From NCBI GenBank assembly GCA_025024175.1, contig QCXZ01000137.1:75764680-75828679 (forward strand): a DNA stretch of 64,000 nt, in the 5' to 3' direction. The translations under genes were made by a program, and so were the position numbers. Source of the DNA: Rhyzopertha dominica (lineage: Eukaryota > Arthropoda > Insecta > Coleoptera > Bostrichidae). The number at the start of each line of letters is the position of its first letter. Position 1 is the stretch's first letter. This document shows, one piece after another, positions 12,580 through 22,950 of this stretch. The notes beneath the pieces were generated by a model that did no database searches, was not told where the DNA came from, and saw only the letters and a list, made by a program, of their open reading frames with translations.

Positions 12580-12780
12580 GACATGTTATTGTTTTCCGGG
12601 CTGGTTCCCACGTTGGTTACTTGAGCTTGACGTTTCAACAGTCAGACACCGAGTCTTCCTCAGAAGTAGCTCTGCAACTGAAACAGTTACAGAGCTAATT
12701 CTGAGGAAGACACCGACATGAGTGTTGAAACGTCAAGCTCAAGTAACCAACGCGGGAAGCAGCCCGGAAAACAACATGTC
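12580..12780. repeat. 201-bp palindrome, two inverted arms with a minimal central loop
   Basis: The two arms (12580-12679 and 12681-12780) are near-perfect reverse complements centred on 12680: gacatgtt...gttttccgggctg on the left is mirrored by cagcccggaaaac...aacatgtc on the right, and ctgcaactgaaacagttaca forms the turn. The inner parts have diverged slightly (acaccgag versus acaccgacatga). Each arm carries a CTGAGGA...GAAACGTC block in outward orientation. The arrangement fits two head-to-head copies of a repeat terminus, or a foldback element. A Penelope-like element origin is suspected because elements of that class carry such hammerhead-like cores. Confidence 0.85.
12692..12740 (+). 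ncRNA. Hammerhead-ribozyme-like core in the right arm of the palindrome
   Basis: Conserved core: CTGAGGA at 12701-12707 (fits CUGANGA), GAAA at 12727-12730, then CGTC, giving a GUC cleavage triplet ending at 12734. Helix II can form from GACAC (12709-12713) with GTGTT (12722-12726), leaving one unpaired A next to the core. Helix I can form from GAGC (12692-12695) and TT (12699-12700) with AAGCTC (12735-12740), leaving a 3-nt bulge. Helix III is only two pairs with no loop, as described for the minimal hammerheads of Penelope-like retroelements, which are thought to need dimerisation. The extra A and the tiny helix III are deviations, and activity is unproven. The mirrored arm carries the same block on the minus strand (12629-12663), with the same helix I but a weaker helix II. 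Confidence 0.5.
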
Positions 12781-12784
12781 ATCG

Positions 12785-14340
12785 ACAACAACTACGGAAG
12801 CCTTCAAACCAAAATACTTGAATTGCTAGGATGACCTTAAGCCTTAAGCAATATCTTGAACTTTACAGGAATCTACAATATATGCTTAGTTAACTGAGTT
12901 TATATTGAATTNCTAGAACAGATTATTACTCTTTTTTCACATTTTGATCTTAGGTCTTCAGTGGAAGTGGAGTCAGGTCAACATAATATCATTTNCACCT
13001 ACTTTTTTTATTTCNCGCTTGAGTTTTTTTCATATCTAATTAGTTCAAATAACGCGGATTTTGGAATCTGTTCTAAATCCAAATTCAGTATAAATGCTTA
13101 GTTACAGTTCAACTTACAAACGTCCAAGTGAATCATGGAAGTTTATTGTTCATAATTGCTGCTGATTTAGCCTCATCAACCAGAAATTCGCTGTTTTCCG
13201 ACCCTGAACTGTTATGTATGCTCAAGTGATTTGCAAGCATGTTCAGTATTCGGTCCGCGTGTCCAAGTACAAAGTCAAGGCCAACCGCTTGACGCTTGTT
13301 GTCTTTGGTCGGCGTCAGCGTAGCCTCCTCGGACCATTGCTCCCTTGTTACACACTCTGTCCCCCTCTAATTAATTGGACGATTCAGGCGAACGAGCCGG
13401 TACGGCTTGCAAAACGTATGTTGTAATGCACGCCTTACAGCCGTTTAATGTCATTGCTGTTTATCTGGACCGATGTGGCGTGGAGAAGAAGCAGATTGGA
13501 TGTTGTGTTCTGATGCCGGCGACGGGATGTTGATGTGCATTCCGCTGATGCTTCACGCGGCGGCAGATGTGGTTCGTGGCGTTTGTTTTTTTTTAATTGT
13601 TTCGATGTTGTCGGTCTTTTTAATGCTCATTTGTTTAAGGGATCGAGAAAATTAAACTTGTAAATCTAGCAAGTTGCAAATGACACTTGAAAACCAGCTA
13701 CCAATAAATAATAAATAATTATATTAGATGTTTATTTAAAAGTTCATCAAGTCGCGTATGATTTCTTGACCAACGAAGACAGATGCTTCAAATCTAACTT
13801 ATAAAACACCTACCGTCAATTACAATTCACGTCTTATAATTATTTGATTTTAAACGGTCCAGAGCTCATTTCCTACCAAAATGTCTTCCATTTGGCCAAA
13901 TCTGAACCACCTGAAAACCCATTCAGAAGTTCATTCAGAGCTTGCCACTGGCTTTTCGCGCGGTTGAGCGTGAAACTTTACTTCAGCATTCGATAATTTA
14001 ATTCTAATTACGACTGTCATGTCAAAAGTAATCGACAACTTGATGGCTGTTATGAACATCCGATACAAGAGTACAGTAGAATGAATACTTTTCTTTTAAT
14101 TTGTAAATTAATTAAACCCTTGAAACACATTTCGCGTTTTATTAAAATACTTTACTATAAAGAATATATTTAACCGTGTCACACGTCTCTATCGTGTTCG
14201 TTCTCACTCGTTTAGTATACACGAAAGAAACGAAAACGAAGCTCACAAAAACCCTTCATTCTTATGGGGTATTTCATTTCATGAATAGGGAGTGAGGACC
14301 GAACTACGGAGGACCAAACACATTCCATATCTGGACAAAC
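12785..14340. other. Gene-free stretch with a CpG-rich patch at 13.2-13.6 kb
   Basis: N bases occur at 12912, 12995 and 13015. 13250-13580 is unusually rich in CG for this region and holds two short plus ORFs (13214-13426 and 13473-13655), neither with a recognisable domain or convincing splice signals. It may be regulatory. Confidence 0.35.
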
Positions 14341-14840
14341 GAGAATGGAAGCCAACTAAAACATATCGCTCATCTGTTTAACCCCACAATCAAAAATCAC
14401 CTGGAGTAACTCCGAAACCTGTCCCATAACGTGGAGCAATGACAATAGCAAGTCACAGATAGACCACATATTGACGGTTGTTACTATATAGACGAAGAAG
14501 GTAAAAGCCAAATGGATTGAAAACGTACGAATTGATCACAAATGATGTATACCTACTTATAAAACATAACTACAAATACATAAAAGGAGACAAAACGGTC
14601 AAAATGAAAAAAAATAACATTAGCTACTGAAGGTAGAAACGATAAAAGAAAAATATGCAAAAGCTCTAGAAACCAAACTTTAAAACAAAGAAAATTCGAA
14701 AAATCGAACCTGGAACGAAATGACAACACTTATAAAAGAAGTAGCAAAACAAACGTTAAATAGAGAAAGGTCCTCTCTCTTGTCAAACAGCAAAGCTGCG
14801 ATTATTAACTATGAAAAGGCAACAAATAAAACTAGCAAAA
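14340..14840 (+). pseudogene. Non-LTR retrotransposon (LINE) endonuclease-region relic
   Basis: Plus-strand fragments in shifting frames resemble the end of a LINE apurinic endonuclease domain and the linker that follows. ITWSNDNSKSQIDHILTVVT (about 14428-14490) corresponds to the ITWxSPDGxxxxQIDHILV block. Further on, WNEMTTLIKEVAKQTLNRE corresponds to the WxEIKxxIKEAAxEVLG block that precedes the reverse transcriptase. Many stops and frameshifts are present and the reverse transcriptase is absent here. Confidence 0.6.
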
Positions 14841-14844
14841 CTAG

Positions 14845-17800
14845 AAGCAAGGAATGTCTAAATTTCTGTAACTCGCGCTACGTGGAATCCCACTAGCAAC
14901 AAGCTTATCACCCCTCCAACCCAGCGAAGATGTAGCCGACCCGGCGGTATATCCGGAAGCGCCAGAAATGCCTACCGTGCGCTGGTTTGATCAATCAGTC
15001 AATCAATCAAAACTCACTTAGCACGAGAGAAAAAGTACAATGTATAGTTAAATTGACTAAATGATGGATTTCCGCCCAGACAGCAGGCATTCTCAAGCTA
15101 AAGTAAAACGACCTTATGAAAAAATTTACGGATGTTTAAAGAGCTAAAAGCACATACAATTTTTTCTTTACGAAACTTAAGGAGGAAATACATGTGGTAG
15201 GATGACTCTGACTTTCTGGTAGATCGTCAAATAACGATGATGGAAGAAAATATGTATTATCATTTTGCACACATAGTCCTAAAAGTTATTCCCTGCAGGA
15301 CTCTTTAAGAAACTTAAAACTAATAATTTTATCTTCCTTGATTGCTTAAGTGCCGATATTTGATCGAAATGCCAGATGTTTGGGTTGTACTCAACTACTT
15401 TTGCGAAGCTAAGAGATTAATTATTTTATCCTTAATGGAAAAATATTTATTTTAGTTCTCGACGCTCAGGCGAATTTTTCCCCACGTCAGTGTGGGTGTG
15501 TTGTATGCCCTCCCTTAAAGCATACAATCTTGATAAACCTGAGTATGAAAACACATTTTTTTCATTTAATTTGCACGTAATCTCATCCTCTCTTACCAGT
15601 GGATTGAGTGATTTTTCAACTAAGCATGGATGAATAAAAAAAGAAGTCTAAGAGCCTATTAAGCTGGTTAATAACAAAATTGTATTGGGTCAAATTGGAC
15701 ATATGAACTCTTGTGCTAGCTGGAAGACGACTCACGACAGCAAACATTAGAAAGTTACTGCAATGCATACAATCAAGCAGAAATAAAGATTCAAAGGAAA
15801 GTTGATACTCAACAGATGGAATTCTTAGTGGAATATATACTAGAAATATATGAAATTATGTAGCATTAATGACGAAATTAGCTGATGCTCCATCGTGCAC
15901 ATTACAGATCTCTGGTTGAATGCTGTGGTACAGTAGGTATTCTGTATGAAATTCAAATACGTAGCTCCTGGTTATCTATGTGGTGGTACCACTGCTTCGA
16001 GTAGGTGGTTTTTAATAACCACTCCATGTCTACTGAGACTTTATTGTCCATTTTGATTCACTGAATAAACTCGTATGTTTAATACCCTGTATGAACCGTC
16101 ACTTTCAAGGTCTCGTTTTATGAAAGTGTACACTTTCTCGTCCATCCATCTTTTAAATTAAAAAAATCTCTTATGTTATTTTGAAGTATGTATTTTTATG
16201 AAGAATCTTATATGCCCGATCATCAGTAGAAATGCTTTGCATTACTTTGGTATCGATTGAATGGATTTCTTTGTGAATTGCTTCAGTTCGAAATTAAAGG
16301 TGGGTATCGGATTATCCACACAAAAGCTATATATTTAAGCCCCGCATAATCCACACATCATTTTTAATATAATGCTCTTTAATAGCATCCAAAAACAACT
16401 GAAATGTGTCACAAGCATTAGCTACTTATATCATCAAGTAGAAATATCTACTCTTATCTTTCTCCTCCATGAGTAATCTCGAAATATCTTTACGATACTG
16501 ATATCCTGTGGTTCACTCAAGCTAATCAAAAAATAATTAGCCGTTACCTATTTCATTAGAGCCTTCTGCAGCAAACTGCAAGAAAAGATTGGAAGTAACG
16601 CTATAGTACTTAAACGGAATAATTTATTACTAAATTTACTTCGTGATGAATACAAAGTTGTAAAGCAACGAAATTTTAAAATAATTTGCGCTATAAAATG
16701 GGAATAACAAACAGCATCACGAATCTTTTATTGCTAATTATTGCACGACTGAAGGCGCAAGCATAATGAAGCGGTAGCAAAAAATCGGCAGCCATATGTC
16801 GTTCCAGTGGGCTCATATGTTCGACATTAAATCGTTAAGTATGGCACGATGCGAATGTCTTATTTCGTCGATCTCTTTGGTTTTACGAAGAATTTTATGT
16901 TGATTTCATTAATAATATGGCAACAATAAACGGTGTTAATACCAGTTTCAATTTTCTTACCAGTGCGAATTTAAACCGGTAAGTACCTTTTGCATTGCAA
17001 AATAGGATGAGTTAGGTTATGTATATTTAATTTAACCATGCGGCTATTTATTCTTTAATGTCGAAGTGGCACTATCATCGTCGATAATCGAAAGGTTTCA
17101 AACGTGACGATTATTGTAAAAACTCACCTAATTTATCTCGTCGTTGACGACGTATTTGTTTATCTCGTATTCGACAGGCTGCTGTCGCAACACCGATGTC
17201 TTGCTATTATTTTCTGGTGCAGAATATGACATAATGGTGACAGTACAAAAGGAAGTCGCCCGTAGAACCAGCACGATCAGTATGTGAGCGACTATTTGCA
17301 GCTAATAAAAACCGGTTCACACGGTGCACTCTCACGATCTTGGGGTTCTATATATTTATTTCCTAATATGGTAGAGCTGACTGCATTTTATTAGGCATCA
17401 AAAACAGCTTTTTGCTGATGAAATAGTTTTAAAATATACACTGGAAGGTTGAATGCGTAAAATAATCGCTGTCAGATTTCACAAAGCGCTTCCCGTATGC
17501 TTTTGTTGATGGTGCCGATAATAGGTAGTACTTCGGATTACTTGGTCAGTTATTGATCCACTAAGTTGGTTATTACTGGAGCTTTGTGACAGATTATCTT
17601 GAAACTATATTTATTTAAAGTATATGTCGCGTCTGCAGCATCATTTTTAAAGCAGTATAAACTTATGACAGGGCGTTTACGAGATCCAAGATAATTTTAC
17701 ACTTTTATAGAAGCCCATTATTTTGTTCCAAAAATGTCGGTACTCTAACAACATACTCTTATTCCAATTGTATCGTGCTTCATTCCATTTGAGCCAAAAC

Positions 17801-18110
17801 AATCGATTAAACCGCAATCTGAAATACACCTCTGCGAGTACAGCTCTATGAAATACTTATATATTAAAACAGAAGATACTTCATACATTGTTGATTTCTA
17901 TAGCATTTGCATTTTGAGTTATTTTCTATTTCAATATTTGGAGTAGGTATGACGTAGTTCTGTAAAGTAAAAGTTCTGTAATTTCTTTTGTTTGTAAGAA
18001 TCTTGTTTTTCTTCTAAAGCCAGTTTTAAGATCTCAATGGTTTTACTATATACCTCTATATACCCTCTGTACACCCTCATGGCACATACTCTCTATCAGC
18101 AGTATACCTT
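14845..18110. other. Gene-free stretch, nothing recognised
   Basis: AT-rich with short stop-ridden frames. No gene, RNA or repeat pair could be supported. Confidence 0.4.
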
Positions 18111-18114
18111 CACA

Positions 18115-18250
18115 GGGCTCTGTCCTTGGGTCGACACTATGGAATTATATATTAGACAAATTTCTCGACTGCTATAATGAAGAATATATTGACTTAATTG
18201 CATACGCTGAAGACGTAACAGTCAATATAAAAATACTTCCGAAAATTTTA
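18115..18250 (+). pseudogene. LINE reverse-transcriptase fragment with a YAED active-site remnant
   Basis: From about 18119 the plus strand reads SVLGSTLWNYILDKFLDCY, then about ten residues later LIAYAEDVTVNIK. This matches the GSVLGPxLWNxxxDxLL...AYADD segment of LINE-type reverse transcriptases, with the active-site YADD changed to YAED. Only about 40 codons remain and no flanking RT blocks are visible, so this is a short fossil. Confidence 0.65.
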
Positions 18251-18459
18251 AAAACATTTAAAAATTTGAAGCTATTCTTTATTTAGCCATGGAACTTATT
18301 GAACTATTTAACGCTTCTCTACCTTCTACTGATATAAATGGCATATCTTTTGTATTTTGTTGCATTGCGAATGTTTCTTTTCGTAGAATAGGAGCAACTA
18401 AAGTCAGTCGAGATAGTAATGTGTTCCAACTAACTGAAGTGGCTCCTTATTTGATGACT

Positions 18460-18478
18460 TATTATTATTATTAATAAA
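18460..18478. repeat. Short (TTA)n microsatellite
   Basis: A run of tattattattatta precedes taataaagc. A TTA-rich tail of this kind is common at LINE 3' ends and may belong to the RT relic 220 bp upstream. Confidence 0.4.
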
Positions 18479-18479
18479 G

Positions 18480-19655
18480 CCCCCCCTTGGGATGTTTTGT
18501 TTTTTTTACACATAAATGACAACTTTGTGAGGAACAACTGGCAACTTTACTGTTTTTTCCAACTACAACCAAATCGTCGAGTTCTTTAGATTTCGAAACT
18601 GATCTAAATGTCCGAAAATGAAAGTTACAAAATCAACTTACAAATTTCTACAAAATGAGCATTTATTTTTCGACTATAAACCTTAACATATTATTTAATA
18701 ATAACTTCTTAAACGTAGTTGACTAAAAGTAGGCATTTGCATGTCGACATTTATGTCCATAAGTCGGCAAAAGCTTCGTTGCAAGAACTCCACAAAATTA
18801 TCATAAACAGGTATAGTTATTTCGAGTGACGTACACAATGCTGATGGAATGTGATAAAACTTGAAATAGTGGCAGCCAGTTACAGAGCGTATTAACATTG
18901 TTAGGGATCATTAGGTTTACTTAATAACGCAATAAATACGTCGCGGTTTGTGCAGCTGACATTTTATCTCCGCTATTTGTATAGTATTTATTGTTGGCTA
19001 GACTCGTAAAGAAACTGCACTCGCTGAAAGATTTCACTTTATCGTTGCATTGATCAAGAGTGCAACGTTCATGCCAGTTGTCAATTACCGTCACACCTAG
19101 TTCGAGCTATTCGACTTTCTTTCAGTTTTTACAATTATTTGACTAACGCAAAACATCGTTGAGGTATTTATTTATGCAAATTATTGCAGAATATTACTTT
19201 TGTTTTAGGAAGAGTTGATGGATTAGCTTATTTGAGTTTTTTAACTTTCAGATACAGGATGGCGAAGAAAAATTTTAAAAACATTGTATTAAATCACAAT
19301 AAAGCTTCAATAAAGTCACGTCGACGTTAAACTGCATAGATACACGTAGTGTAGAAACAGTACTTACTTTAAATGCTTTTTTTTCTCGTAAATGGTGCGT
19401 TTTTGAGAAATGATAGAATACTTTCTTTTTTATATGGCTAACAGATTTTAAAAATGTGATGTCAAAACGGAATAAATAACCGTCTAAAAAAATTAAGCCG
19501 ATGACTCTTTAAGGACGAGATTCCCAAAAAATTATGAAAATCGCCGAACAAGTAAAAAAGTTAGCAATAAAAAAAACTGTCATTTATCGTCCATCTTCAG
19601 GCTATAACTCGTTAGAGAGGCCTTATTTTCACTTATAGAACACGCCCTAGAAGTA
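18480..19655. other. AT-rich, nothing recognised
   Basis: No supported gene or repeat was found in this stretch. Confidence 0.4.
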
Positions 19656-19659
19656 GCGG

Positions 19660-20000
19660 TATACTACTAATGACATACTAAAACGAAAAAAATATAAAAA
19701 AATAAAAATTTGCAAAAAGGGTAGTTACCCCCCAATTTCGCCCCCTTCCCGATACCCTACTTACCCCACAAACAATAGGTCGCTTTGGGTAGTTGAGATT
19801 TATACGTGTACCAAAATTCAAGTTCATATATTAAGTCTTTCAAAAGTTATCGTGTCCACAAACAATACCACAGACACACAGACAAGAAATTTGTTTTTGC
19901 TCAAATTTTGTTTTTTTGCGTTTTCGACCATTTTAAAGCAATTGAGCAAATTAAAATTTTTGAAATTTTTTTTCGCGATACAATACTTCCCATCCGTTGG
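19660..20000 (+). repeat. Dispersed repeat, copy 1 (pair with 49.92 kb)
   Basis: The stretch starting atactactaatgacatacta, continuing through taccccccaatttcgccccc and cccgataccctacttacccc and ending near gcgatacaatacttcccatc, recurs in the same orientation at 49921-50123 with scattered substitutions. This copy is longer by about 110 bp (roughly 19785-19900), so either copy 2 has an internal deletion or copy 1 an insertion. It has no coding potential and its class is unknown. Confidence 0.75.
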
Positions 20001-20130
20001 ATGTGGAAGTAATATAAAACGTAGAGAGCGGTATAAATTCGTAAATTTTGACATAAACTTCAATCATTTGCTTTAAGTAAATTCGGTATTTAAAACAAAT
20101 ATTATTTTTGAAAATGCTTATTCAATAACA

Positions 20131-21150
20131 TTAACGTAATAAATGCTCAAAAAGTCGCCCTCCGCTGTTTTCACAAGCTTGAATTCGTGCCCAAAACGAT
20201 CTTTTAACATGCATTAATATTTCTGGAGTGATGGATCTACATGCATCACGTATTTTATTTTCTACATGTTCTACACTTTCAATTAGTGTTTGGTATACTT
20301 GCTCTTTATACCATTCCCCACAGAAAAAAAATCCAAAGGAGTAAGGTCCGGGCTTCTCGGTGGCCAAAAATTAATTTGAACCTCTTCCTATCCATCGGTT
20401 AGGCAAAACCAAATCAAGATGATTTCGCACTATTCTATGATAATGCGCGGGTGCCCCATCTTGTTGAAACTTGTCTTACTTGTAAATTTACATTCTGGAG
20501 AAGTACCGGTAAAATGTTTCTTAAAAAATTTAAATAAGTATTGCCGTTTAAACTATCGCGAAAAAAATAAGACCCAACAATTTGATTCCCCAATATTCCG
20601 CACCACACATTCGTCGAGTAGATAGTTTGAAAATGTCCTTCTCTAATCCAACGTGGATTTTCGTGCGCATAATAATGCATGTTATGTTTGTTAACTCCAC
20701 CATTATTAGAAAATCTTGCTTCATCTGAGAAGGAAATGTCATAAAATCTCACATTGAAATTTTGGTGTTCCCGAAAAGAAGTTGCAAAAAACCAGTCTTT
20801 TAGGATAATCTGTCTCCTTTAAGCCCTGAACCAATTGCAAGTGATACGGATGAAATTGATTGTCTTTAATTATTCGGGGTACTGAAGACAGACCAATACC
20901 GGTTGCTCTCGAGACTACCCTTTGACTAATATGAGAATTTTCGTCAATCATTTCCAATACTCCAATTTCATTATCAGGGCCTGTTGCTGTTCCTTCTCTT
21001 GACCTTTTCAGTGGTGGCCAATTTGTCCTTAAAGTTAATTCAAGTCTCTTGAAAATTGTATCTGCAGGAGCAATTTTATTTGGAAAACGTTGTCTGTATA
21101 AACGGGCAGCAGCGGAAGCATTTTTCTCGCATTCACCACAAATCAAAATA
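20131..21150 (-). pseudogene. Mariner-like transposase, nearly full length but frameshifted
   Basis: This is a minus-strand gene. It begins around 21146 with MICGECEKNASAAARLYRQR and continues through a helix-turn-helix segment (FKRLELTLRTNW, then VVSRATGIGLSSVPRI) to about 20739. It then shifts into FYDISFSDEARFSNNGGVN (first catalytic Asp in FSDEARF) and HYYAHENPRW, and the GSYFFRDSLNGNTYLNFL block. The last part, ending in RIQACENSGGRLFEHLL near 20135, is in a further frame. The N-terminal architecture is that of insect mariner-superfamily proteins with a DUF4817-type HTH. At least two frameshifts are present, and the segment expected between QDGAPAH and the WPPRSPDL motif is degraded. Confidence 0.75.
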
Positions 21151-21350
21151 ATATCTGTTTTTTCATCATTTGATTACATTTTGACTTTTAATAAATACAG
21201 TGGCAGGAACCATAGCGCATAGCCGTCATGGATTCCCAATTTATTTTTAAAATAATACCGTTATGTAATATAGCCACGTTGGCTATGAGAATGTATTTAG
21301 GGTTGCATTTTTAATTTTGTCAGGGTCATTATCATTCGTGAAACATCCTG
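21150..21350 (-). repeat. Putative terminal region of the 20.1-21.1 kb mariner-like element
   Basis: Downstream of the transposase start (plus-strand direction) the sequence ends with cgtgaaacatcctgtata. On the minus strand this reads tatacaggatgtttcacg, the TACAGG-type terminus common in insect Tc1/mariner elements, next to a TA dinucleotide. The opposite end could not be defined. Confidence 0.45.
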
Positions 21351-21354
21351 TATA

Positions 21355-22515
21355 CTAATTTAATATTTCTGTATTTTTTATTATAATAAAATAAAAACCT
21401 CTTATTACATATAATGGATTATGCCTACGGGGCAAACAATGTAAAAAAACGCACCTTGCGTTCTACCTCGAAGGTGGTGAGGAAATGAATCTCAGCTCTC
21501 TACTCTGAAAACGGTTAATTTTACAGAAAAAATCAAGAGGCATTTTTTGTAGATAATTTCACGGCGAACAATTTTTATAACGACATCTATTGACCTCCGA
21601 CCGATAGGTCGCCAGATATTTGCGAAAAAATGATTTTTGTGAGCTTTTGACTTTTATAACTTTTTTAGCCGGTACGATATCAATGTCGATTTTTCACATC
21701 TTCATTACAACGCCGTAATAAAGGTGTACACAAAAATTCAGCTCACTAGGAATTTTTCCGCAGATAAAACCTTAAATACCAAGAAGAGACCACGCGGGAC
21801 GATTTCGGTTATGCAGTACCGCGGTACACCTTGCGTCAACCACCTGGCGCCCGCTTATCGCATGCAACAACGGCCGCGTACTTTCCTCTCCCTCGATATT
21901 CAAATGCGTGGCAGTAGTCCGCTAGTTGCGCTATGAAGGGGTGGCCCGCTAGGGGTTGTCGGTGGTAAGATCCCCCGTAATTACTGCCGGGGTCGTGCGA
22001 CGCGACGCTGTGAGGCCGAGGAGTATGAATGTGTGCGTCACTTCGTGTAAAATGTGTGATTCATGTGAGATTGCTATCGATCCAGGTAGAGAACATTTGA
22101 ATTCATTACGGTTTGGGGTATGTCGTGATTTTTGTTGTTTTATCGGGGTTAGTTTGTTACGTGTGCGGCACTTTTTACCGCAGGGGAGTGTGTTTTCATT
22201 TTCTCTTTGTTTGGGGACCTAGTGCGTACATTTACTTGCCCTTTGTGTTTGAAGCATCTAGCTGGTGTTATTCTGGCAATTTATTTGGTATTAAAACTAT
22301 TGTGCACTTTTCGATCCTAATTCAGATTTTCAGAGAGTCTACAAGTAATTAAATAAATCATGTAATACTGTATGTATGTTTATAACAAATTTCATACAAC
22401 AGTTTCGTAATTCCTGCAGTAACAAATATGTCTAAGTATTACTAAGATTGTCAGATTATTTACTAATAGCTTTAATAACATTTTCTGATAGAATACTTGA
22501 TTTGTTACTTTTGCA
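21355..22515. other. Gene-free stretch with a CpG-rich patch at 21.78-22.03 kb
   Basis: 21780-22030 is rich in CG (accacgcgggacgatttcgg, cgtgcgacgcgacgctgtg), but its ORFs (21724-21936, 21956-22222) show no recognisable domain. It is compositionally similar to the patches at 1.4, 11.6 and 13.4 kb, and may be regulatory. Confidence 0.35.
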
Positions 22516-22519
22516 CAGG

Positions 22520-22860
22520 CAACTATCTCCTGCATTAGAACCATGGCGAAAATATTGTTCCAGATTATGAGACTAAAGATAGAGAATTATTAGATGAGGA
22601 AACATATCGCCTTTCCAGTTTCCTAAGGTTATATGGTCTCAGAAAAGGATTTTAACTCCGATAATGAGGGATTGCTTACCACTTGAGATCCCTTTAGCAG
22701 ATGTCGAAACAGAGCTCATAAATCATTCCCAAAGACGGTGACAGGCATCGCTTCAGAACCGGACTCGCATATTAAAATGTTCCTGCATGGAGAATCGAAA
22801 AATTCACTGTCTCTGTCCGAATCAGAATTTAAATCAATGATCAAACTGTCCACACTGATA
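22520..22860 (-). mobile_element. 3' end of an older DDE transposon copy (left part, split by insertion)
   Basis: Reverse-complement similarity to the 61-62 kb element. gatccctttagcagatgtcg (22689-22708) mirrors the 62.1-kb sequence tatctgctaaagggacctca; ccgaatcagaatttaaatca matches the acidic C-terminal coding end at about 61950-61970; tccagtttcctaagg matches near 62172. So this is the C-terminus and 3' flank of a related copy lying on the minus strand. Its continuation lies on the other side of the inner element, at 25186-25310. Confidence 0.75.
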
Positions 22861-22950
22861 AACTGATAACGTAGTAGCTTGACATGGTTTCTTATTCAAT
22901 TGTTTTGAATGATATTTTGCGTTATCCATTAGTATTATGCTGTTAGGAGG

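Noticed and set aside
13473..13655. 60-codon plus ORF with a hydrophobic C-terminal half in a CpG-rich patch
   Set aside because: No homologous motif, no supported splice junctions and a weak start context. The hydrophobic stretch comes from T-rich DNA.
19806..20076. Overlapping short ORFs on both strands (60-80 codons)
   Set aside because: They fall in the dispersed repeat shared with 49.92 kb and have no conserved protein motif.
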